Source: Nitrososphaerales archaeon TH526 (GTDB lineage Archaea; Thermoproteota; Nitrososphaeria; Nitrososphaerales; Nitrososphaeraceae). From it: 20,277 nt of DNA. A model generated the notes under the pieces. The model saw only the letters and a list, made by a program, of their open reading frames with translations, was not told the DNA's origin and searched no databases. Positions 1 through 7,945 of the stretch are shown here, in pieces. Where the stretch lies: NCBI GenBank assembly GCA_014523665.1, contig JAATVR010000034.1, positions 1 through 20,277 of the forward strand, given 5' to 3'. The first letter of the stretch is position 1. Each line of letters opens with the position of its first letter. The position numbers and the translations under genes are program-made.

Positions 1-27
1 ACAATGAATTTTGAGATGGATGAGTAA
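1..27 (+). CDS. C-terminal end of an upstream gene (partial)
   Basis: Only this frame is open from the left edge; it encodes about eight residues ending in acidic amino acids, then TAA. The stop overlaps the S4 start as TAATG, which suggests an operon with translational coupling. In archaea the gene before S4 is usually ribosomal protein S13 (rps13), so that is the likeliest identity, but eight residues cannot prove it. Confidence 0.4.
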   Translation, partial: TMNFEMDE

Positions 28-548
28 TGGGAGATCCTCGAAAATCAAGAAAAACCTTTAGCAGACCCCGAAGAATTTGGACATCCGATCAACTCAGTGC
101 AGAGCTCTATATTATCGGATCTTACGGACTCCGAAATAAGCGAGAATTATGGAAAGCTCAAACCGAGGTGGCTGGGTTTAGAAACCAAGCTAGGTCTTTG
201 CTTGCGCTACCAGCGGAGGATAGACATCAACAAGAGATAAAGCTTCTCAAGTACCTTGGCAGGCTTGGTCTAATTGATGAAACAGCATCATTGGATGATA
301 TACTAAACTTAAAAATTGAGCACCTTTTAGAAAGAAGACTTCAGACTATGATCATGAGAAAGATAGACACAAAATCACCATATACAGCAAGGCAGATAGT
401 CGTTCATGGACATGTCTCGATAGGAGATAGATTCGTTAACTTGCCGGGACACATAGTTAGAAAAGAGGAAGAGAATCAGCTTCTTGTTCACGTAGAACTC
501 TCAAAGCCATCAACATCAACAACATCAGTTCCAAATGTGGAGAAGTAA
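27..548 (+). CDS. rps4: 30S ribosomal protein S4 (archaeal type)
   Basis: This 173-aa protein is a small-subunit ribosomal protein that binds 16S rRNA early in 30S assembly. It begins MGDPRKSRKTFSRP, typical of archaeal S4. The N-terminal half carries the 'YGLRNKRELW' segment. The S4 RNA-binding domain runs from about residue 98 to 150, with 'LLERRLQTMIMRK', 'TARQIVVHGHV' and 'LPGHIVRKEEEN'. The short Ser/Thr-rich tail (about 158-170) is variable between species. The start codon overlaps the preceding TAA, so it is probably co-transcribed and coupled with the upstream gene. The gene is followed after 29 nt by a convergent regulator, so rps11, a frequent archaeal neighbour, does not follow here. 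Identification is secure. Confidence 0.95.
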   Translation: MGDPRKSRKTFSRPRRIWTSDQLSAELYIIGSYGLRNKRELWKAQTEVAGFRNQARSLLALPAEDRHQQEIKLLKYLGRLGLIDETASLDDILNLKIEHLLERRLQTMIMRKIDTKSPYTARQIVVHGHVSIGDRFVNLPGHIVRKEEENQLLVHVELSKPSTSTTSVPNVEK

Positions 549-577
549 GGTTAAGTTCTAGCTCAATTTCGTCATGA

Positions 578-1537
578 TTATTTGCAAATCTCCTTGAGTA
601 TGTCAACGTGGTCGATTTTCCCATCAGCGTTCATATCGAAGCCTTGCACAACAATGGCCCACTCATGCCCGTCAGCATAGTTTCTCAAAATTTGGTTTGC
701 AAAGTTTGTTAATCCCAAGACTGCGGACTTTGTCCCGATAGACCTTACCCCTGCGACAACGATTACCGTATTTTTTTCATCATAGGGATTTCGTATTTTG
801 GCGATCAGGCCATGATTGTCCATATTATATAGCTCTCCTGTCTCCGCGACTAGACCAGACCAAAAGTTCGACTCATTGAACCTGATTGGCAGATATTTGT
901 TAAATTCTGCCGTAACTATGTTTGTCCCTGGACCCCCTATACTCACGATGTTGCGGCCATCAATGGCTCGTTCAGCCCTCGCGTCAGAATCGAGTTTTAC
1001 AATAAATTCGTCAGAAATACTGCACAGATTCCCAAGCGAAAATGCTAGCTGGACGGCATAATGTCCATCCCTTGCTGACGATTTGTATGGACCATGTGGA
1101 TCTGGAGCGCCTACAACAATGAGTCCATTAAACAGATTATCTTTTATGAATTCCCTAAAGAAAATTAAATTACTTGAAGCCTCACGATTGTTATTTGAAA
1201 GAATACTAAACTGAGACTCTCCCCAGTCCATTTCTAAACCATATGAAGGGTTGACTGTCTTAAAAAGGCGAGCTGTCCCTCCTCGGATTGTTTTGGTTCC
1301 GGATTGCTGGATTGCTCCTATGCGTAGTAGTCTTTGCATGTAATAATAGGCACTTTGTTCATATATCCTAAGCTCCCTTGCTACTTGTGCAGTGTATTTT
1401 GGCTCGGATGAAAGCAATTGCAAAATCTTCCAGGCGACAGGGTTAGAAAGGACATTCATATAGCTGACCTCTTTATACACCGTTATCGGCTTTGATAGCA
1501 TCTTGTCGCCCGCACTATAAAGAAGTGTCTTTTCCAA
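578..1537 (-). CDS. Winged-helix regulator with S-layer-like C-terminal domain
   Basis: This 319-aa protein has an ArsR-type winged helix near residues 28-95 ('NPVAWKILQLLSSEPKYTAQ', then 'YYYMQRLLRIGAIQ'). The rest resembles the domain found in archaeal S-layer-related proteins: 'GLIVVGAPDPHGPY' at about 138-151, 'ARDGHYAVQLAFSLG', a Gly-rich 'SIGGPGTNIVTAEFNKYLPI', and a closing 'VVQGFDMNADGKIDHVDILK'. The last segment fits an EF-hand/dockerin loop with D301, N303, D305, G306, I308, D309 and D312. There is no signal peptide or membrane segment, so it should be cytoplasmic. The start shown is TTG, with a TATA-like box 26 nt upstream that suits a leaderless message; an ATG at 1499-1501 (residue 13) is the alternative. 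Family assignment is from memory of the motifs, and the target genes are unknown. Confidence 0.75.
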   Translation of the reverse strand: MEKTLLYSAGDKMLSKPITVYKEVSYMNVLSNPVAWKILQLLSSEPKYTAQVARELRIYEQSAYYYMQRLLRIGAIQQSGTKTIRGGTARLFKTVNPSYGLEMDWGESQFSILSNNNREASSNLIFFREFIKDNLFNGLIVVGAPDPHGPYKSSARDGHYAVQLAFSLGNLCSISDEFIVKLDSDARAERAIDGRNIVSIGGPGTNIVTAEFNKYLPIRFNESNFWSGLVAETGELYNMDNHGLIAKIRNPYDEKNTVIVVAGVRSIGTKSAVLGLTNFANQILRNYADGHEWAIVVQGFDMNADGKIDHVDILKEICK

Positions 1538-1556
1538 CGACTGACGTTGACCAAGA

Positions 1557-1569
1557 TTATATATAAATT
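1557..1569 (-). promoter_or_regulatory. TATA-like box for the S-layer-like regulator
   Basis: The minus strand reads AATTTATATATAA, the most A/T-rich block of this divergent spacer. Its centre lies about 26 nt from the TTG at 1537, predicting a leaderless start there, or a leader of about 36 nt if the ATG at 1501 is used. Confidence 0.5.
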
Positions 1570-1688
1570 ATGACAGGTACAAAAAAAATTTGTCCTCATC
1601 CGAGCGTGTTGATATCGGGCCTATTCTATGAATGCAACGCTACTCTAAATGCGGTGGTATAACGGTCATTTCGTCCTTTTGGCTATTC

Positions 1689-1696
1689 TTAATTAT
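1689..1696 (+). promoter_or_regulatory. TATA-like box for glmS
   Basis: TTAATTAT is centred about 26 nt upstream of the GTG at 1718. This archaeal spacing puts the transcript start on the GTG itself. It would also make the longer upstream reading frame untranscribed. Confidence 0.45.
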
Positions 1697-1717
1697 GTTA
1701 TCAAAATAACTATGCGT

Positions 1718-3484
1718 GTGTGTTCAATTATCGGATATAAGGGTGAATCTCTCGCTGCTCCTCTTCTAGTGACATGCTTGCAGAAAATGGAGTATAGGGG
1801 CTACGACAGTGTAGGGATAGCTACCATTGCCGATGGCAAGGTAAGCGTCAAAAAAGGGGTAGGGAGGGTCGAGGATGTGAATTCATCTTTACTTTTGGGG
1901 AGACTGCCAGGCAGAATTGGAATAGGTCATACTAGATGGGCGACGCATGGGAAGGTCACAGAAAAAAACGCCCATCCCCATACATCTTGTAACGGGGAGA
2001 TCGCAGTTGTGCATAACGGAATTATCCAGAACTACTCGGAGCTAAAATCAGGGCTCTTAATGAAGGGTCATATTTTCAAGAGCGAGACTGATAGTGAAGT
2101 TATTGCACATCTGCTTGAAGAAGATTATGTGCACACTGGCGATCTAAGAGTAGCGATGCGGAATACTTCAAAAAAATTGGCTGGCGCATTTTCATTCATC
2201 GCGGCGTTTAGTGATGGGACCATCGCTGGAGCTAGATACGATGAACCGCTCATTTTGGGAATTTCAAATGACGGCTATTATATTAGCAGCGATGTTGTAG
2301 GATTTTTGAATTACACAGACAGAGCAATATTCCTCGACAACCGAGATATTGTTATCCTGCAGGGCTCTGAAATGGAAATGATTAATTTTGATGGTGCGCC
2401 TGTCTTGAGACCAACAACTCAAGTGGCTTGGGAGTTTGGCGGGATTGACAAGGGAACTTATGCTCATTTCACCATCAAAGAGATCAATGAACAGGTAGAG
2501 ACCATTACTAAATCTGGGAGGGGTCAAGAAAAAAGTATCAAGCAAGTCAGTGAGGTGCTGAAATCGGCTCCATTTGTATACTTTACTGGTAGTGGGACAA
2601 GTTATCACTGTGCATTAGTAGCAAAAAACCTCCTTACAAAGTATGGAAAAAGAAAGTCAGATGCCATCATGTCAAGCGAATTCCAATACCTAGTAAACGA
2701 TATCGAACCTGACTCTGTAATAGTAGCCATTTCACAGAGTGGGGAAACCGCAGATGTCCTTGAGGTTGTAAAAAAGGCGAAGCCACTAGGTACAAAGATC
2801 ATCTCGATAGTGAACGTTCCTACTTCGTCCTTGGCACGTTTGAGTGACGTATCTGTTCACATGAATTGCGGGGCGGAAATTGGAGTAGCAGCTACAAAGA
2901 GTTTTACTTCACAATTGACACTACTTTATGCCATAATTGATGAAATGTCAGGAGGACTCATCGGATTAGAGGAACAGAGATACAAATTACAAAATGCAGT
3001 GAGAGAATTAATCGAAGGACAGAGCATGATTGAACACATTGTTGATGAAATCAAGGATGTGAAAGACATCTATGTATTGGGCAGATCTATTCATTATCCG
3101 ATAGCACTTGAGGGAGCTCTGAAGATCAAAGAATTGAGCTATGTTCATGCGGAAGGAATACCTGCTGGCGAACTTAAGCATGGACCGCTCGCGCTCATTG
3201 ACAGGAATAGCTGCATTCTGGTTCTGAATCCAAACGATTCTACTTTCGAAGATGTTAATGCCAACGCTCACGAAATAAAGGCAAGAGGTGCATCGCTAAT
3301 TGGTGTTGGAAATTCACCCAGCGATGTCTATGACCAATTTATAACAATTCCAGAAGTGGATGAAATTTTATACCCTCTTTTAGAGGTCATACCGTTTCAA
3401 TTGATAGCATATTATCTAGCGCTAGTGAAAAACGCAAATCCAGATTATCCACGAAACCTTGCCAAATCAGTGACTGTCAAATAA
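1718..3484 (+). CDS. glmS: Glutamine-fructose-6-phosphate aminotransferase (isomerising)
   Basis: GlmS makes glucosamine-6-phosphate from fructose-6-phosphate and glutamine, the entry to UDP-GlcNAc and surface glycans. The frame is open from an ATG at 1649, but the GTG at 1718 is the better start. It gives M-C-S-I-I-G-Y, placing Cys2, the N-terminal nucleophile after Met removal, where the class II glutaminase needs it. That yields 588 aa, close to the usual length. Glutaminase motifs are 'GHTRWATHG' (about 70) and 'VHNGIIQNYSELK' (about 98). The two SIS sugar-isomerase domains show 'GSGTSYH' (about 291) and 'SQSGETAD' (about 339), then 'KELSYVHAEG' (about 471) and the C-terminal 'NLAKSVTVK' signature. 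The gene appears intact. It stands between a divergent regulator and a GGR-family gene that has its own promoter. Confidence 0.96.
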   Translation: MCSIIGYKGESLAAPLLVTCLQKMEYRGYDSVGIATIADGKVSVKKGVGRVEDVNSSLLLGRLPGRIGIGHTRWATHGKVTEKNAHPHTSCNGEIAVVHNGIIQNYSELKSGLLMKGHIFKSETDSEVIAHLLEEDYVHTGDLRVAMRNTSKKLAGAFSFIAAFSDGTIAGARYDEPLILGISNDGYYISSDVVGFLNYTDRAIFLDNRDIVILQGSEMEMINFDGAPVLRPTTQVAWEFGGIDKGTYAHFTIKEINEQVETITKSGRGQEKSIKQVSEVLKSAPFVYFTGSGTSYHCALVAKNLLTKYGKRKSDAIMSSEFQYLVNDIEPDSVIVAISQSGETADVLEVVKKAKPLGTKIISIVNVPTSSLARLSDVSVHMNCGAEIGVAATKSFTSQLTLLYAIIDEMSGGLIGLEEQRYKLQNAVRELIEGQSMIEHIVDEIKDVKDIYVLGRSIHYPIALEGALKIKELSYVHAEGIPAGELKHGPLALIDRNSCILVLNPNDSTFEDVNANAHEIKARGASLIGVGNSPSDVYDQFITIPEVDEILYPLLEVIPFQLIAYYLALVKNANPDYPRNLAKSVTVK

Positions 3485-3520
3485 GAACTGACTGGAATCG
3501 GAATTTTCGGTCAACTTAAC

Positions 3521-3528
3521 TTTAAATA
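3521..3528 (+). promoter_or_regulatory. TATA box for the 481-aa flavoprotein
   Basis: TTTAAATA is a clean archaeal TATA box about 33 nt before the ATG at 3558. It predicts a leader of roughly 5-8 nt and a transcript separate from glmS. Confidence 0.55.
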
Positions 3529-3557
3529 CAGAAGCAGCAATTGACGCCTATAGGACC

Positions 3558-5003
3558 ATGTCTGCCGATCATAGAGATTACGACATCATAGTTGCTGGTG
3601 GGGGCTTGTCTGGTATGATTGCTGCGTGCTCGGCTGCTCATTATTCATCACAGGCGCTAAGAATCTTGGTGGTAGACAGGAATGACTTGGAATCTTTAGG
3701 TAGAAAGACACTGACAGGTTGGATTTGTGGTGACGCCGTTGGCAAGAAGCCAGTTGACTACATGAATAAGAATATAAATATCAATTGGCAGTATCCCGAA
3801 ATTGAACATCCAGTAAAAGGAGTTGTTGCGTATTCTCCCGATCATCAAACAAGAATATCCTTTGATGGAGAGGGCTATATTTTAAATAGAAAGCTCTTAC
3901 CGCAAAGGCAAGCTAGTGACGCCATATCAAGGGGTGTCGATCTTAAAGGGAACATTATGCTAAGAGGCCTAATTACCGATGGGAACGCAGTAACAGGAGT
4001 TGAAGGCGACGACTTGAAGGAAAATGCCCCATTCAGGAAAACCTCTTCACTGGTCATTGATTGTACGGGAGTGACTTCTGTTCTGAGAACAAACCTGGCG
4101 ATTAATTCTTACATTCAAAGAAAGATACAAAGAGACGATTTAGAGGCGACGGGAAGATACATCTGCACATTTGATGTTGGTAGGGATGACAAGACATATT
4201 TTGACCCAGAATATTGCATAATACATCTAGACCAAAACATTGCTCCAGGGGGATACGCATGGGTATTCCCTAAGGGTAATTTGAAGGCAAATATCGGACT
4301 AGGAGTCCAACAAAAAGCATTAGAGCAGATGAACAAAAAGAGTGGTAAAAATGTCAATCTCAAGCATTTAATAGATAACTACCTAAATTCAAATCCTGCT
4401 GTTCACAACCCTAGATTATCAGACGATATTCAGGATAGTGGAAATTCATGGGGGACTTGGCAGGTCTCAGTGCGCAGACAGAACGACTGCATGGTGGCAA
4501 ATGGATATATGCTTGTAGGAGACTCGGCTTGGATGCCAAAGCCTTTAGATGCTGGGGGAATTGGTCCTGCAATTATTGCAGCAACTCTTGCAGGAGAACA
4601 TGCAGTGAATGCCATTCAGCGAGGAGATGTTTCCGAGACAGGTTTATGGAGTTATAACAAGGCATTTATGCACGAATACGGGTACAAGACTGCTGGTCTT
4701 GAGGTGTTTAGACGTATGTTACAAGGACTTTCCAATGAGCAGATTAATTATGGGATGAAGCATTTTATCTCAAAGTTTGATGTAGAGAAAATAACTAATG
4801 GCGAACATCCAGATTTTGGACTGGTCGGTAAGATGGGACTTGTATTTGCAAGCGTAATGAACCAAAAGCTGGCAGCATCTTTGAAGCGAACTGCAGAAGT
4901 GAATGCTTTGCTTGTCAAACATTATAACGAATATCCTAATACTCCCGCTGGGTTCATCGAGTGGCAAAATGGCCTGATGGACATGCTGGGAAATTCGCTA
5001 TAG
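3558..5003 (+). CDS. Geranylgeranyl reductase family flavoprotein (first copy)
   Basis: This 481-aa FAD-dependent oxidoreductase probably saturates geranylgeranyl chains of archaeal ether lipids or a related isoprenoid. The N-terminal Rossmann dinucleotide site is 'DIIVAGGGLSGMIAACSAA' (about 9-27). 'GWICGDAVGKK' (about 54) holds the Cys-Gly region seen in this family. 'GGYAWVFPKGNLKANIGLG' (about 231-249) is the characteristic substrate-domain motif, and 'YMLVGDSAWMPKPLDAGGIG' (about 316-335) is the second FAD-binding motif. At 481 aa it is longer than the roughly 400 aa of typical digeranylgeranylglycerophospholipid reductases; much of the extra length lies at the C-terminus. A second, shorter paralogue is at 7961-9160. 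Substrate (phospholipid, menaquinone tail or other) cannot be decided from sequence. Confidence 0.85.
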   Translation: MSADHRDYDIIVAGGGLSGMIAACSAAHYSSQALRILVVDRNDLESLGRKTLTGWICGDAVGKKPVDYMNKNININWQYPEIEHPVKGVVAYSPDHQTRISFDGEGYILNRKLLPQRQASDAISRGVDLKGNIMLRGLITDGNAVTGVEGDDLKENAPFRKTSSLVIDCTGVTSVLRTNLAINSYIQRKIQRDDLEATGRYICTFDVGRDDKTYFDPEYCIIHLDQNIAPGGYAWVFPKGNLKANIGLGVQQKALEQMNKKSGKNVNLKHLIDNYLNSNPAVHNPRLSDDIQDSGNSWGTWQVSVRRQNDCMVANGYMLVGDSAWMPKPLDAGGIGPAIIAATLAGEHAVNAIQRGDVSETGLWSYNKAFMHEYGYKTAGLEVFRRMLQGLSNEQINYGMKHFISKFDVEKITNGEHPDFGLVGKMGLVFASVMNQKLAASLKRTAEVNALLVKHYNEYPNTPAGFIEWQNGLMDMLGNSL

Positions 5004-5061
5004 TGGCTTGATGATTATTGCGTCTATGGTTAGGGAAATCCGCATGGCAAAAAGCATGATT

Positions 5062-5694
5062 TTAGTTCGAAGATCCTAATCGTTTCTCCAGGATATCCAT
5101 TTTTTTGATAAGCACATTCCGACTCGATTCCTCTGTGAGAGATGATCTTACATTTTCGATTAGTAACTTTGCTACATCCAACTTCCTCTTAATACCTGGA
5201 ACAATGTTGTCGTAAACTGAAAAGGGATAAATGGAACTGTATAGATCTTCCATCAAAGCAAACAAAGTCAATGCGTCCGCAGTTCGTTCGGTTCTTAAGT
5301 TGTCATAAATCATTCGCTTTATTTCACCTATGGAGTCTAAAAGACCTAGGAGGTATGAAGAAGTTGCAACATCTAGATCCTCGATCGCCGCGAGGCTGGT
5401 CTTTTCATATACGCACTTAAGTTGGTATGCTTCAACTAATTCCTGTTCAGCGTTCAAAAGATACCTTTCGAGGTCACTTTGTACATGCGTCTTTAGAGAA
5501 CTCAAGTCAGCTTGAGCCTCTTCAAGAAGTTTGGCGGCTTCCTCGAATCTCCCTCGATGCAATGCCATAATGGATTTACTGCAATTTATGATAACTGCCC
5601 TTGTCCCTTTGATTAGTATCTCTCGTCTATGTTCGACATCATCAAGCTCTGATGAGATTTTTTTTAATGTAACCTTCACTTTTTCAGCTGCCAT
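5062..5694 (-). CDS. Translin family RNA-binding protein
   Basis: This 210-aa, mainly helical protein matches archaeal translin. Family-type segments are 'RREILIKGTRAVIINCSKSI' (about 24-43), 'ATSSYLLGLLDSIGEIKRMI' (about 110-129), 'ALTLFALMEDLYSSIYPF' (about 140-158) and 'VPGIKRKLDVAKLLIENVRS' (about 165-184). Eukaryotic translin with TRAX forms a single-stranded nucleic-acid-binding ring with RNase activity; the archaeal role is less clear. The ATG lies in CCATGG, and a TATA-like box at 5715-5724 is about 26 nt upstream. It is divergent from the UPF0147 gene across an 88-nt spacer. Confidence 0.85.
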   Translation of the reverse strand: MAAEKVKVTLKKISSELDDVEHRREILIKGTRAVIINCSKSIMALHRGRFEEAAKLLEEAQADLSSLKTHVQSDLERYLLNAEQELVEAYQLKCVYEKTSLAAIEDLDVATSSYLLGLLDSIGEIKRMIYDNLRTERTADALTLFALMEDLYSSIYPFSVYDNIVPGIKRKLDVAKLLIENVRSSLTEESSRNVLIKKMDILEKRLGSSN

Positions 5695-5714
5695 GGTTAT
5701 TATTTTCTAACATA

Positions 5715-5724
5715 GGAATAAACG
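5715..5724 (-). promoter_or_regulatory. Possible TATA-like box for translin
   Basis: The minus strand reads CGTTTATTCC, centred about 26 nt from the translin ATG. It is a weaker match than the other boxes and is supported mainly by spacing. Confidence 0.3.
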
Positions 5725-5782
5725 GTCTAATAACTTCTTACGGACTAAAGCAAATAATGGGGAACATTCCACTAGTCTTTGT

Positions 5783-6073
5783 ATGAGCACACGTAAAAAA
5801 GAAGACAAGGAGAAATTGAACAATGAAAAATTGACAAAGACCATCTCGACTTTGGATGCAATAGTTAAGAACAGGGATATACAAAGGAATACTAGAAATC
5901 TTGTAAAGGATGTTTTGGCAACTTTGAAGGATGAGAAATCTGGTACTATCACAGTAAGGGCAGCCAATGCCGTAAGTATGCTAGATGGACTGACTCAAAA
6001 TAGACAGATGGAATCTCACATACGGACAATGCTCTGGCAAGTAGTCTCTACTTTGGAAAGTATCAGGGAATAA
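5783..6073 (+). CDS. UPF0147 family protein
   Basis: This 96-aa, all-helical archaeal protein belongs to the UPF0147 family, whose function is not established. Recognisable parts are 'ISTLDAIVKNRDIQRNTRN' (about 20-38), 'VRAANAVSMLDGLTQNRQME' (about 58-77) and the C-terminal 'HIRTMLWQVVSTLESIR'. The first 20 residues are charged and probably disordered. The ATG is about 28 nt after a weak A/T-rich element (5751-5760), so the message may be leaderless or nearly so. Length and composition are usual for the family. Next downstream, after 79 nt, is heme O synthase. Confidence 0.85.
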   Translation: MSTRKKEDKEKLNNEKLTKTISTLDAIVKNRDIQRNTRNLVKDVLATLKDEKSGTITVRAANAVSMLDGLTQNRQMESHIRTMLWQVVSTLESIRE

Positions 6074-6152
6074 AGTAACCGAGAATTGCAGTTCACACAA
6101 GATATTCCCATTATGGCTCATTTCAAATTAGGCGAATGAGTTAAATGGTAGA

Positions 6153-7070
6153 ATGATGAGAGCTCACCTAAGGTCCAAAATTGTGGCTGTAAGAGAGTAT
6201 CTTGAAGTATCTAAACCCAGAATTGTAGTGGTTCTTGTTATCACCGCAGTAACCTCTATGCTTGCGGCGAGTAGATTCGACAATACTCCAGAGGTAGGTT
6301 GGGATATCTCAATGTGGAATCTTCTGTTCTTAATAATATCTGGGACCTTGGCATCGGCGGGCTCTAGTGCTTTGAACCACTATTACGACAGAGATATTGA
6401 CAAAGTCATGCCACGAACATCAAAAAGACCGATCCCTTCAGGCAAGTTGCTTCCGCAGAGGGTGCTATTTTTCGGGCTTCTCCTTTGTGTGGTTTCGGTC
6501 TCTATCGCGGTTTTGACATTAAATTTGGTGTCAGCCGCCATGATCGCTTTAGGGATATTCATCTATGTGGTTGTATACACAATTTGGCTCAAGAGGAATA
6601 ATCCATCGAATATAGTGATTGGTGGTTTTGCAGGAAGCGCTGCTTCAATGGCAGGATGGTCTGCTGCAACAGGCTCTATAGACCTATTGGGATTTCTGGT
6701 AGGATTATTAGTATTCTTATGGACACCCGCGCACTTTTGGTGTTTGGCTATCAAAGCTCGGGAAGAATATGGTACAGCAAACGTTCCGATGCTTCCTGTG
6801 TTGGTCGGAAACCAAAAAACTGCAACATATATTTTTTACAATACAGCACTGTTACTCCCGTACTCGTTGTCTCTCTATTTCTTTGGGCTAGGAGTTTTAT
6901 ATACAGTTATAGCAGCTATCGCTGGTTCGCTGATGTTGGTTTACCATTATAGATTGTCGAAAGAACCAACCCCAGAATTTGCTTGGAAGGCCTACAAGGT
7001 TACTGCACCTTATTTAGTTGTTATATTTGTCGGCATTGCTTTAGATGCTCTCTTCTACGTAAGGTTTTGA
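6153..7070 (+). CDS. ctaB: Protoheme IX farnesyltransferase (heme O synthase)
   Basis: This 305-aa integral membrane prenyltransferase adds a farnesyl group to heme b, giving heme O for heme-copper terminal oxidases. The first Asp-rich prenyl-diphosphate motif is 'NHYYDRDIDKVMPRTSKRPI' (about 85-104), with the family's conserved Arg-Pro-Ile-Pro next to it. Then come 'LKRNNPSNIVIGGFAGS' (about 146-162), 'LWTPAHFWCLAI' (about 191) and 'EYGTANVPMLPV' (about 205). Multiple hydrophobic segments, about eight or nine, separate the motifs. Two consecutive ATGs (6153, 6156) are both possible starts; an A/T-rich element at 6121-6130 is about 26 nt upstream. The protein appears intact and of normal length. 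It indicates aerobic respiration. Confidence 0.95.
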   Translation: MMRAHLRSKIVAVREYLEVSKPRIVVVLVITAVTSMLAASRFDNTPEVGWDISMWNLLFLIISGTLASAGSSALNHYYDRDIDKVMPRTSKRPIPSGKLLPQRVLFFGLLLCVVSVSIAVLTLNLVSAAMIALGIFIYVVVYTIWLKRNNPSNIVIGGFAGSAASMAGWSAATGSIDLLGFLVGLLVFLWTPAHFWCLAIKAREEYGTANVPMLPVLVGNQKTATYIFYNTALLLPYSLSLYFFGLGVLYTVIAAIAGSLMLVYHYRLSKEPTPEFAWKAYKVTAPYLVVIFVGIALDALFYVRF

Positions 7071-7449
7071 TTAATACTCTTCATCTGCAAAATCTCGAAT
7101 CTGAGAGTCATTTTCATATTTTGCACATACCTCATTCTATGTACTTGCTTCAAAATTGTCACACGGGCTCAGCTATTTGGGCCAAGGCTATTTACAAAAT
7201 GGATATTTTGGATTTCTTCGTCCTCTCAACAAAAGGGCCACCTATTGACGGGATATCGAAAAATCACGCTCAAACTCTACTACCTTTAATCCTTGAGGAC
7301 GAATTTAGGATTGTCCTTTGCTTCGTAACTTGTTGTATTTACATTTCAGTGAGCTCTAACTCAGAACTGAGTTCAGAAATTTTTCGATTATGCCCGAAGA
7401 GTTCCCTATAATCATGAAGTTCCCAGATGTAAAATATTTAGTGCAATAT
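7071..7449. other. Gene-free spacer between two convergent genes
   Basis: This 379-nt stretch separates heme O synthase and the convergent aEF-1beta gene. A plus-strand frame runs through much of it (to 7411), but its product has no recognisable motif or promoter. A short inverted repeat, AACTCAG-AA-CTGAGTT, lies at 7358-7373. I see no tRNA, C/D-box pair or convincing terminator. Confidence 0.5.
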
Positions 7450-7731
7450 TTACTTTATCTGTACTGATCTTCTGCTCATGGTCACAACTTCAAACTGTCC
7501 AACGCCTTGAGTTTTCCCAAGAAAATCCTCCAGTTTGTCCATTTGACCTTCGCTATCATCCAATATGAAATCAGTTAATAGTGAATACAATCCAAAGGCC
7601 ATTGGCTCTTTGGAAACAGCATTCAATTCCATCCCTGATGGAACCGTCTTTGAGAGGGATTTAGAAACTTCGTCTAGATTTGTTTCTGCATCGAAGGGCA
7701 GAATCTTAACACGGACAACTAGTTTCGACAT
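7450..7731 (-). CDS. ef1b: Translation elongation factor 1-beta
   Basis: aEF-1beta is the nucleotide-exchange factor that recycles aEF-1alpha from GDP to GTP. At 93 aa it has the normal archaeal length, corresponding to the C-terminal exchange domain of eukaryotic EF1B. Family features are the opening 'KLVVRVKILPFDAETNLDEV', 'KEPMAFGLYSLLTDFILDD' (about 41-59), and the C-terminal 'VGQFEVVTMSRRSV'. It starts 6 nt after the stop of a 59-aa zinc-ribbon gene, so the two are surely co-transcribed, probably from the promoter at 7946-7956. Confidence 0.93.
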   Translation of the reverse strand: MSKLVVRVKILPFDAETNLDEVSKSLSKTVPSGMELNAVSKEPMAFGLYSLLTDFILDDSEGQMDKLEDFLGKTQGVGQFEVVTMSRRSVQIK

Positions 7732-7737
7732 TTTTAT

Positions 7738-7917
7738 TCAAGGTCCTTCGAATCCGCATCCTACGCACTTATACATCCTAGCGAATTCTCTACAACTTTC
7801 ACATCTCCAAACCAGTACATAACCGCAACTTGGACAATAAAATTTAACGCATTCATCATTTGGCATTATTGGACGACCACATGAGGTGCATACGGGCAAC
7901 TGTAACGAAGTTGGCAT
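7738..7917 (-). CDS. Small four-CxxC zinc-ribbon protein
   Basis: This 59-aa gene is clear once translated: it starts MPTSLQLPVCTSCGRPIMPN and has four CxxC knuckles, 'CTSC' (10-13), 'CPSC' (28-31), 'CESC' (39-42) and 'CVGC' (51-54). It should bind two zinc ions. The ATG is preceded by a Shine-Dalgarno-like AGGAGAT (7922-7928) and an in-frame TAG at 7927-7929, so the start is well fixed. This is the short zinc-ribbon family that sits beside aEF-1beta in many archaea (DUF1610-type, probably nucleic-acid binding); family naming is from memory. The 6-nt spacing to aEF-1beta supports a translation-related role. Exact function is unknown. Confidence 0.9.
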   Translation of the reverse strand: MPTSLQLPVCTSCGRPIMPNDECVKFYCPSCGYVLVWRCESCREFARMYKCVGCGFEGP

Positions 7918-7921
7918 TGAT

Positions 7922-7928
7922 ATCTCCT
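7922..7928 (-). promoter_or_regulatory. Shine-Dalgarno site of the zinc-ribbon gene
   Basis: AGGAGAT on the minus strand ends 4 nt before the ATG at 7917. It is one of few clear ribosome-binding sites in a window where most starts look leaderless. Confidence 0.6.
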
Positions 7929-7945
7929 AGTATGGTTTCACCACG

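Noticed and set aside
1579..1593. Poly-A tract with short inverted ends (ACAAA..TTTGT)
   Set aside because: It is simple A/T sequence in a divergent promoter region; a terminator would not be expected there.
5715..5740. Weak GTC..GAC dyad in the translin/UPF0147 spacer
   Set aside because: Only three base pairs at the ends match; it is no better than chance.
6983..7411. 142-codon plus-strand frame after heme O synthase
   Set aside because: The first third is an out-of-frame shadow of ctaB; the remainder has no motif, promoter or ribosome-binding site and an odd Cys/Ser-rich composition.
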